A DNA stretch of 64,000 nt from UBA11591 sp040220895. Its GTDB lineage: Bacteria > Bacteroidota > Bacteroidia > Flavobacteriales_E > Vicingaceae. Location: positions 1-64,000 of the forward strand of contig JAVJVY010000004.1 in the NCBI GenBank assembly GCA_040220895.1, in the 5' to 3' direction. A model generated the notes under the pieces. That model saw only the letters and a list, made by a program, of their open reading frames with translations, was not told the origin of the DNA and did not search any database. Both the position numbers and the translations under genes were made by a program. Positions 57,955 to 64,000 of the stretch are shown here, piece after piece; position 1 is the first letter of the stretch, and the number at the start of each line of letters is the position of its first letter.

Positions 57955-58847
57955 TCCTTTTTGCTCAAGGATTCCGACAGGGAGGGAATAGTCACTTCCA
58001 TGGCAGCCGTCGCGACTTGAATAGCATCACCGTTATTTTTAAGCTCCTCCAATACTCGCCGATAGATCGAATTTTTGGTGGTCCGCCTCATTTTATAATC
58101 CACAACATATCGAATAGTAAAGGTGATCCAGTTCTGGTCGAAACTTAGGCTAACCATTGGCTTGACACGGGCATTTTCAACCATATACTTGTTGCTTAAT
58201 TGAGCCCATTTCTCTGCAGATTTTAGCGCGTAATCACCGCAAACTTCCTCGGCTATTTCCTCAAATAGCTTTTGTGCCAATTGGTAATCACTTTGATGCC
58301 TAAGGGGAATCTGTATCTCATCCCATAAAAAAGGGTAACCAGCCGAATAGTTATGAATGGTTTCTTTAAAAACGTAGCTATTAGATAAGCTAACTATTCT
58401 GCCATTATAGAGATCCCCGCTGATCCAGTCTCCAAGTTCCATCAAGGTTGTGCTCATAACGCTAATGTCCATGATATCTCCTTTGATCTGACCAATTTTT
58501 ACGCGCTGTCCCACGGTTACTTTTCCACTGAAAACAATGACGATCCATCCCGCAACACTTAAAATAACTTCTTGCAGTGCCAGTGCAACTCCCGCTCCGG
58601 TTACGCCAATAGCAATGCCCAGATTGCCCAATTTATCGTTATAAATGAAGGCGATCAAGCCAATAATGAAGAGGTATGAAAAAACATTGATTGCTTTTCT
58701 TGCCCTGTATTTGCGGTCGCTATCAGAAATGCTTTTGTTTATACCTTTCTTCAGGTAAAAGGCTGCTGTATAGGCCACAATAATTCCCAGAGCAACAAAG
58801 AACAAGCGCCTGAGCAAAGGGGAAGAAATTAATTCAGTGAATTCCAT
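57951..58847 (-). CDS. MscS-family mechanosensitive channel
   Basis: 298 residues. Three membrane helices in the first 120 residues, the pore-lining third one rich in Gly/Ala (G-V-T-G-A-G-V-A-L-A-L-Q-E), followed by the beta domain (V-T-V-G-Q-R-V-K-I-G) and the C-terminal alpha/beta cage. It should open under membrane tension to release ions during osmotic downshock. It lies 2 bp after the larger channel gene and overlaps the barrel gene by 4 bp. Confidence 0.92.
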   Translation of the reverse strand: MEFTELISSPLLRRLFFVALGIIVAYTAAFYLKKGINKSISDSDRKYRARKAINVFSYLFIIGLIAFIYNDKLGNLGIAIGVTGAGVALALQEVILSVAGWIVIVFSGKVTVGQRVKIGQIKGDIMDISVMSTTLMELGDWISGDLYNGRIVSLSNSYVFKETIHNYSAGYPFLWDEIQIPLRHQSDYQLAQKLFEEIAEEVCGDYALKSAEKWAQLSNKYMVENARVKPMVSLSFDQNWITFTIRYVVDYKMRRTTKNSIYRRVLEELKNNGDAIQVATAAMEVTIPSLSESLSKKE

Positions 58848-58849
58848 CG

Positions 58850-60664
58850 TTAATCTTTACTTGGGACGGCCAGTGGGCTTCCGTCTCTTTCGGCCCTGTA
58901 GTGCGGTGACATGATCTCGATGCCCGCCTGATGAAAAATATCCAGAATGTTAGAATGCAACTCGCTGTATATCACGGCAGATTTCGATGAATCCCTGGTG
59001 TAGGCATTTATTTGATAGCTGACATAAAAATCATCGAGACTTGTCTGAAGAACAAAGGGTTTAGGGTCTTTAAGTAAATGAGAGGTCATGTCAGCTGCTT
59101 TCATCATGCAATCGCGCACTTTTTGCCAGTGCACATCATAGCCAATGGTAATGGTTGTGTGCAAAATCAGTCCTTCTTCTTTGGCTATTGTGCTATAATT
59201 AATGGTGTGGCCGCTCAAAATTGATGCATTTGGAATGGTAATGTCCTCGTTTTTGATTGTTTTAACGCGTGTCACCAACATGGTTTTCTCGATGACATCA
59301 CCCACAACTTCCCCTATCTTGACACGATCACCAATTTTGAAAGGTCGCATGTAGGTAATGACCAGTCCTGCTATGATGTTGCTGATGGCCGAAGACGAAC
59401 CCAACGAAATTAACAAACCAAGAAATACACTCACTCCTTGGAAAACGGGCGAGTTGCTCCCGGGCAGGTAAGGAAATATGACGATAAAGGCAAAGGCATA
59501 GATTATGATACGGAGTAGGCTGAATGTTGGACTTGCCCAATCGGGGTAAAAGCCGGGTATCTTCAATGCTTCATTTTCGACTTCCTTTTTTAAAAATTTC
59601 AAGCCCTTTACTACGTAGTGTGTAATGGTCACAATGACTGTGATGGTGATCATTTCTGGGATAAACCCAACAAATGACCAAAAAGTACTCACTACCGGAC
59701 GAGTGACATATCCGATAAGGGTTCGCGCAATGTCTTCTGTAGCCGGAAAAATGCTGAAAATCAACGGAACAGCTAAATACAGGATGGCAACTATGACCAC
59801 CCATTTAAAAGCGCCCAATAGCCACAGTAGAACGCCCTCTTGCCGCTCAATGGTAAGTACTTCGTATTCGCGAATCTTGACGCCTTTTAAGTATTTGTGG
59901 CTTCTTCTGGAGAGATAAATTACAAATCGACTAAACCATTGATTCATTTTTCTCACCAGAAAGTAAAGGGCCGCGATAATACCCAGGGTGAGCAGAATGC
60001 GTAAAAAATTCTTGAGCAGGTTATTGTCATCCTTGTATTTCTGAATGGCCTCAATAATGACCTGCTCATACTCGATTGTTACATCCTGCCTTCTCTTCTT
60101 TGCAAAGAATGCATCCCGGTCCGTAATACTCAGAACAATGATACTGCCGTACAGCAGGTCACTGCTTTCTTCACTGTGAAGGATGTTGAAGCTATCTGTT
60201 GAATACTTATACCCATCGGCCAATTTTTGAATTTTGGCCCGAATGGAATTGGCCCGATCCTTCGGTTTGAACGGGCCCAATTTTGAATAAACATAAAACA
60301 GGGTGTCTTCGTTGAAAATCAGAGGCACTCCCTGAACGTTCTTCCGCAATGAATCCACCTGGCGTTCAATGCGACGGTTTCTTTCATTGGCGGCAGCCTT
60401 AGAAGAGTCAAGTTTTGCCCTTAATTCAGACATGCGCTTCTTGTCAGAAGATCTGACATTCTCTAATTCCTCTTGAAGCCGCACCGTCTGAAGGCTATCC
60501 GCTTTTCGAATGGAATCTGCCTTGTCGAGAAATTTGGCCGTTTTCTCTAAGTTCTCATTCTGCTGTATAGCCTCAGCAGCCACCAGTGAGCTATCTTTTT
60601 GAGCCAGAAGCGAAAATGGTACAGAAATGAGAATTGAAATTAAAAGGTGCCAAATCAGTCGTAT
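58850..60664 (-). CDS. large MscS-family mechanosensitive channel with periplasmic domain (non-AUG start proposed)
   Basis: The conventional start is GTG at 60583 (577 residues). Upstream, the frame stays open for 27 more codons to a TGA and encodes a textbook signal peptide (I-S-I-L-I-S-V-P-F-S-L-L-A|Q-K-D) preceded by Arg; no ATG, GTG or TTG is in that stretch. A start at ATA 60664 (M-R-L-I-W...) gives 604 residues. The mature protein has a periplasmic coiled coil (about 35-95), a second domain, then membrane helices (about 220 onward), the MscS pore (S-L-G-S-S-S-A-I-S-N-I-I-A-G) and the beta domain (F-K-I-G-D-R-V-K-I-G). First gene of the channel-channel-barrel set. Confidence 0.75.
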   Translation of the reverse strand: MRLIWHLLISILISVPFSLLAQKDSSLVAAEAIQQNENLEKTAKFLDKADSIRKADSLQTVRLQEELENVRSSDKKRMSELRAKLDSSKAAANERNRRIERQVDSLRKNVQGVPLIFNEDTLFYVYSKLGPFKPKDRANSIRAKIQKLADGYKYSTDSFNILHSEESSDLLYGSIIVLSITDRDAFFAKKRRQDVTIEYEQVIIEAIQKYKDDNNLLKNFLRILLTLGIIAALYFLVRKMNQWFSRFVIYLSRRSHKYLKGVKIREYEVLTIERQEGVLLWLLGAFKWVVIVAILYLAVPLIFSIFPATEDIARTLIGYVTRPVVSTFWSFVGFIPEMITITVIVTITHYVVKGLKFLKKEVENEALKIPGFYPDWASPTFSLLRIIIYAFAFIVIFPYLPGSNSPVFQGVSVFLGLLISLGSSSAISNIIAGLVITYMRPFKIGDRVKIGEVVGDVIEKTMLVTRVKTIKNEDITIPNASILSGHTINYSTIAKEEGLILHTTITIGYDVHWQKVRDCMMKAADMTSHLLKDPKPFVLQTSLDDFYVSYQINAYTRDSSKSAVIYSELHSNILDIFHQAGIEIMSPHYRAERDGSPLAVPSKD

Positions 60665-60718
60665 GGATCAATTTTAATGTGATTAAAAGTAATAAAAATC
60701 AATCATGACCCTATAGGC

Positions 60719-61447
60719 TCATTTCAAGTGGCGGTGGGAAGGAATGGCGCAATGTTTATCTCCGGCGTGTGGTTTGCTCGAAGGGCTCAAGTAAGGGATT
60801 CCAAGACCCATTCCCCTTAAAATAAAGAGCAGGCCAATAGCTATTGCAAGGAAAGGGATCAATCTGGAAATTCGAAGCTTCCAGGTTCCGTGAAGCTGGT
60901 TGCCAAAAAGGTGAATTCCACTCATCATTGGTAATGTTCCCAGGCCAAAAAGCGCCATGAACAACATGCCACTCCAGGGATTTCCCGATTCAAGGCTGCC
61001 GGCTAAACCCAGGTATACCAGGCCACAGGGAAGAAGGCCGTTTAGCAGTCCTATCCCCAGCAAGCCGCTGGGTGACTTATTTGACAATAGTTTAGCCAAA
61101 TTGCCTTTTACCCATTTATGCGGAGTGTCGAGCCAAGACCAATTAAATCGATGAAACAGCCTGGGAAAAAGGTTGTAGGCAATAATAGCCAGTCCCAAAA
61201 AGATACTGATCCCCTGCTGCCATTTAAAAAAGACAAAGCCATTACCCAAAGTCCCTACCAATAAACCAAGAGCGGCATAGGTAATGATACGTCCTGAACT
61301 ATAGATAAGTCCACCAAACAACCTGCCTTGTATGCCTTTGCCTAGGGAAGGAACTGCCAGGGCAATCGGCCCGCACATGCCAAGGCAATGAAGACTGCCT
61401 AGAAAGCCAATGGCAAATGCTGCAAGTAATTCAACCTGAAAATTCAT
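60719..61447 (-). CDS. sulfite exporter TauE/SafE-type membrane protein in cbb3 cluster
   Basis: 242 residues, six to seven membrane helices. Helix 1 holds S-L-H-C-L-G-M-C-G-P and a later helix G-L-L-P-C-G-L-V-Y, the paired Cys motifs found in the SafE/DsbD-like membrane proteins encoded after fixH in Bacteroidota and Proteobacteria oxidase clusters. The His-rich C terminus (H-A-G-D-K-H-C...H-R-H) could bind copper. Role in copper delivery to the cbb3 oxidase is inferred from context. It overlaps fixH by 4 bp. Confidence 0.85.
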   Translation of the reverse strand: MNFQVELLAAFAIGFLGSLHCLGMCGPIALAVPSLGKGIQGRLFGGLIYSSGRIITYAALGLLVGTLGNGFVFFKWQQGISIFLGLAIIAYNLFPRLFHRFNWSWLDTPHKWVKGNLAKLLSNKSPSGLLGIGLLNGLLPCGLVYLGLAGSLESGNPWSGMLFMALFGLGTLPMMSGIHLFGNQLHGTWKLRISRLIPFLAIAIGLLFILRGMGLGIPYLSPSSKPHAGDKHCAIPSHRHLK

Positions 61448-61884
61448 TTATTCACGAAGATAACGCCCTCCGTATAGAATGCAACGTCATCGGTGTGCCA
61501 GTGAATCTGGACGCTGTATTTACCCCTTTTTAATTCCTTCATTGGTATGACTTGTCTGAAGGTGCTGTCCGGCTCAATCTCGAGTTGCAGGTCAAGGCTT
61601 TGATCAGAGGGGCGGTAAATCAAGATGTCGCCGCTTAGTTGATTCACTTCTTCCGGATACACGATGACCAGCCCTGCTTCTTCCATGCCCCAGGTGATGT
61701 CATTTTTTAAACGTCCTGCACGCTTCTTGCCTTCGATTATATCTTGGTATTGTAGCTCTTTAGCGTAATAATCCTCAGAAACAAGTTCGTTGCTAAATTG
61801 AAAACTCTTGAATACCATGAACAGGATAAGCATCACAAAAAGTGTGAATCCAATAACGATGTAATGGCCCCAATTTAGTTTCAT
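61444..61884 (-). CDS. fixH: FixH/CcoH-family oxidase assembly protein
   Basis: 146 residues. One N-terminal membrane helix (about 8-28) and a periplasmic beta-sandwich domain. Typical elements are F-V-M-L-I-L-F-M-V-F-K, D-Y-Y-A-K-E-L-Q-Y-Q near 40 and a late R-G-K-Y-S-V-Q-I-H-W. FixH/CcoH is needed for stable assembly of the cbb3 cytochrome oxidase. It lies between ccoG (9 bp gap) and the TauE/SafE-type gene. Confidence 0.9.
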   Translation of the reverse strand: MKLNWGHYIVIGFTLFVMLILFMVFKSFQFSNELVSEDYYAKELQYQDIIEGKKRAGRLKNDITWGMEEAGLVIVYPEEVNQLSGDILIYRPSDQSLDLQLEIEPDSTFRQVIPMKELKRGKYSVQIHWHTDDVAFYTEGVIFVNK

Positions 61885-61893
61885 TTGAACTGC

Positions 61894-63306
61894 TTATTTG
61901 GCCGGACCCATAAAATTTGTTTCAACGCTTTCGATCAATTCTCCTTTTGAAAAAACACCCACTTCTACCTCTGTTTTCATGGATTTTAGCTCGTCCCGAT
62001 CAAGAAGTATAAACAGCACACCTTCTGTCACTCCCTGTGGCTCCAAAATCAATCCTTCATTGCCGACCAATTGTATTTCTCCCTTTATATTTAATAGTTT
62101 CAATTCCATTTCGACAGGTTGATTGGTCTTATTTATGATCTTGAGGTTATATAAGTTGCTGATTCGATTGTCTTCTTTCTTTTGGTAAAGCATTCCGGGT
62201 GTTCTGAGAAGGGATGCCTCCACATCATTCCTGCTTGCCAGTAAAAACCCAAAAGCACTCATCAACAATAGTAAGACAAAAGAATATGCCATGGTCCTTG
62301 CGGTTAGTGACCATTTCTCTTTTTCGGCTATTCCTTTTTCAGAATCATATCGTATTAAACCTCTTTCAAGACCTACTTTGTCCATAATGTCATCGCAGGC
62401 GTCCATGCATGCCGTGCAATTGATGCACTCCAATTGCGTGCCATTCCGGATATCGATCCCTGTTGGGCAGACGTAAACACATTGTTTGCAATCGATGCAA
62501 TCTCCCTTGTCCGAATTCCTTCTGTCTTCCCCTTTTCTAAATTTTTCACGAATCTCGCCGCGTATATAGTCGTAGGCAACTACAACCGATTTGGCATCGA
62601 GCATGACTCCCTGAAGCCTGCCATAAGGGCAAACAACAATACATACCTGCTCTCTGAACCACGCAAAGACAAAATAAAACACCCCTGTAAAAATGAACAT
62701 GGCGCTCAAGCCCTGGATGTGTTCAGAAGGCGGATCGGTGATGATTTTAATCAATTCATCCGAACCGATAATGTAGGCAAGGAAAATATTGGATATCAAA
62801 AAAGATATGATAAAAAAGATGCTCCATTTGATCATTCTTTTCCGGATTTTTTCGGCATTCCATGGGGCATTATCAAGGGATCGCTGCTGACGGTAATCCC
62901 CTTCGATCCAATATTCGATTTTCCTGAACACCATTTCCATGAAGATCGTCTGTGGGCAGATCCAACCGCAGAAAAGCCTGCCAAAAACGACCGTGAATAA
63001 GATGATGAAAAGAATGAATGTCAGCATGGCCAAAACAAAGAGGTAAAAATCCTGAGGCCAGAAGATTTGCCCGAAGATGACAAACTTCCTCTCGATAATA
63101 TTCATCATGATCAGTGGCTCTCCATCTATCCGGATGAAGGGTGCAGAGAACAAGATGATGAGTAATAAGTAACTGACTAAGCTCCTGGCATTGTAGTACC
63201 TGCCAATTGGTTTCTTAGGGTAGATCCAGCTCCTTTTCCCTTCTTCATTGATCGTAGAAATACTGTCCCGGAATGATTCATCGGGTTCGTAAAGTTGGTG
63301 CTCCAT
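61894..63306 (-). CDS. ccoG: cytochrome c oxidase accessory protein CcoG
   Basis: 470 residues. Membrane helices about 43-62, 88-110, 160-180, 200-220 and 338-358. The first Cys region is C-G-W-I-C-P-Q-T-I, then ferredoxin-type C-I-D-C-K-Q-C-V-Y-V-C-P and C-I-N-C-T-A-C-M-D-A-C, ligands for two 4Fe-4S clusters. A C-terminal IgG-like FixG domain (about 370-468) follows. CcoG reduces copper(II) for the cbb3 oxidase copper site. It starts 67 bp after the ccoP stop. Confidence 0.97.
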   Translation of the reverse strand: MEHQLYEPDESFRDSISTINEEGKRSWIYPKKPIGRYYNARSLVSYLLLIILFSAPFIRIDGEPLIMMNIIERKFVIFGQIFWPQDFYLFVLAMLTFILFIILFTVVFGRLFCGWICPQTIFMEMVFRKIEYWIEGDYRQQRSLDNAPWNAEKIRKRMIKWSIFFIISFLISNIFLAYIIGSDELIKIITDPPSEHIQGLSAMFIFTGVFYFVFAWFREQVCIVVCPYGRLQGVMLDAKSVVVAYDYIRGEIREKFRKGEDRRNSDKGDCIDCKQCVYVCPTGIDIRNGTQLECINCTACMDACDDIMDKVGLERGLIRYDSEKGIAEKEKWSLTARTMAYSFVLLLLMSAFGFLLASRNDVEASLLRTPGMLYQKKEDNRISNLYNLKIINKTNQPVEMELKLLNIKGEIQLVGNEGLILEPQGVTEGVLFILLDRDELKSMKTEVEVGVFSKGELIESVETNFMGPAK

Positions 63307-63373
63307 TATTCTAATAATAGCGTATAGCCAAATTAAGATCGCCTGCCAGTCATTGCGTGACCAGACTCACAAT

Positions 63374-64000
63374 CTACGCTTCCGCCTCGCTCTGAACTTC
63401 TTCTTGCTCGATCACCTCTTCGGTTGCCGGTTCGATTGTGGTAGATTCTTCCACCCAAATTTCGCCTTCGGCTGGCTTGGCATTTGGGGGGTTGGTGCCC
63501 TGAAGGCTAAGTATATAACTGGACACCTCGAGCATTTGTCCGGGGGACAACTGGCTGGACCATGAAATCATGCCCTTTTCAACAACGCCGTTTTTTATGA
63601 CGTTGTAAACGTTCTTTATTCCCCCACCGTGCTTCCAATATTCATCGGTCAAATTGGGCCCGACAACTCCTTCTGCATTTTCACCGTGGCAGATCAGGCA
63701 GTTGCCAACATAGATTGCTTTGCCGGCCTGCAGCCTGCTGGCATCTTCAAGAACAACTAAATTTGATTCATCGACCAAATTTGCTTGTTCGGCCATAAAT
63801 GCTGCTTTTTGCTCTTCAGCCACGGCCATTTCATCGGCATATTCTTCCAATTGAAGTTGGCCACTTCCAACCACATGGTAATTGACCAAATAAACTACAC
63901 CAAAAACGATGGTGAAATAAAAGCCGTATTTCCACCATGGTGGGAGGTTGTTGTCAAGTTCTCTGATTCCATCATAATTGTGATCTAGCATGATCTCTCC
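63374..64000 (-). CDS. ccoP: cbb3 oxidase diheme-type subunit CcoP, 5' end cut by the window edge
   Basis: The frame runs off the right edge. The first residues in view, G-E-I-M-L-D-H-N-Y-D-G-I-R-E-L-D-N-N-L-P-P-W, are the mid part of Bacteroidota CcoP, which has another membrane helix further upstream, so the M at 63991 is probably internal. After one helix (about 24-42 from that M) comes a c-type heme site C-L-I-C-H near 112 and a distal Met (G-M-I-S-W). Only one CxxCH is seen, fewer than the two of classic proteobacterial CcoP. The C-terminal tail is acidic and Glu-rich. The subunit passes electrons to the CcoNO core, expected just off the window. Confidence 0.9.
   Translation of the reverse strand, partial: GEIMLDHNYDGIRELDNNLPPWWKYGFYFTIVFGVVYLVNYHVVGSGQLQLEEYADEMAVAEEQKAAFMAEQANLVDESNLVVLEDASRLQAGKAIYVGNCLICHGENAEGVVGPNLTDEYWKHGGGIKNVYNVIKNGVVEKGMISWSSQLSPGQMLEVSSYILSLQGTNPPNAKPAEGEIWVEESTTIEPATEEVIEQEEVQSEAEA

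Noticed and set aside
1..64000. CRISPR arrays, insertion sequences, prophage, toxin-antitoxin or defence genes
   Set aside because: I looked for short regular repeats with spacers, transposase or integrase motifs and known defence domains and saw none apart from the 133-bp array, which lacks spacer structure.

Overview
The window is a gene-dense piece of chromosome from a member of the Bacteroidota, most likely a free-living aerobic or microaerobic marine-type lineage near Flavobacteriales/Cytophagales. The evidence is Por (T9SS) secretion C-terminal domains on three exported proteins (a cyclophilin, an M4 peptidase and a 1318-residue gliding-motility-type protein), TonB-dependent receptor architecture, LytS/LytTR signalling, DUF2480, DUF2807, DUF4412, DUF1761 and DUF6728 proteins, the TAnnTTTG type of -7 promoter element, and almost no Shine-Dalgarno sequences. 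Nearly every signal peptidase I site is followed by Gln, and a glutaminyl cyclase is encoded here. No phage, insertion sequence, CRISPR array or rRNA was seen. The genus cannot be named from this sequence.

Layout. 1-451: a 133-bp tandem repeat, then a tRNA-Arg(CCU) with its terminator on the minus strand. 0.5-9.8 kb: mixed housekeeping and envelope genes (DUF2807 protein, SET-domain methyltransferase, TonB receptor under a palindromic operator-like site, beta-CASP metallo-hydrolase, DUF1761 protein, PagL-like outer-membrane deacylase, SIMPL protein). 9.8-17 kb: secreted cyclophilin, a GT-C glycosyltransferase with a TPR tail, an acyltransferase-3 and an SGNH protein, with an inverted tyrosine phenol-lyase between the last two. 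17-30 kb: metG, LD-carboxypeptidase, yraN, an rRNA pseudouridine synthase, a giant AsmA-like protein, a histidine kinase, hemW and small conserved genes in one long plus-strand run. 29.8-34 kb: a LytS/LytTR two-component pair and thiL on the minus strand. 34-40.3 kb: a complete suf Fe-S assembly operon (sufA-B-C-D-S-E, DUF59, DUF2480) behind a promoter with a Fur-like box. 40.4-50 kb: T9SS cargo proteins and the glutaminyl cyclase, with an enoyl-CoA hydratase-family gene. 50-56 kb: an aromatic/amino-acid catabolism block (paaZ, DUF6728 microprotein, ALDH7, MarR regulator, tryptophanase). 56-64 kb: two small conserved genes, a beta-barrel protein, two MscS-type channels, and the downstream end of a cbb3 oxidase operon (ccoP partial, ccoG, fixH, a TauE/SafE-type membrane protein).

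How it fits together. Tyrosine phenol-lyase and tryptophanase are both present and can be told apart by active-site residues, so the cell should release phenol from tyrosine and indole from tryptophan, with pyruvate and ammonia. The suf operon, the TonB receptor and the cbb3 assembly genes all depend on iron or copper/iron centres, and the first two carry symmetrical sites compatible with metal-dependent repressors. Convergent genes are packed so tightly that five of ten tail-to-tail pairs overlap by 7-17 bp and one pair abuts.

The observations I would follow first are: the mechanosensitive channel gene whose signal peptide is only encoded if translation starts at a non-AUG codon; the three direct repeats upstream of the LytS gene; the operator-like palindromes before the TonB receptor, the suf operon and the MarR gene; and the tyrosine phenol-lyase sitting between two genes that look like parts of one O-acylation pathway. 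I found no clear case of a wholly new multi-gene system.
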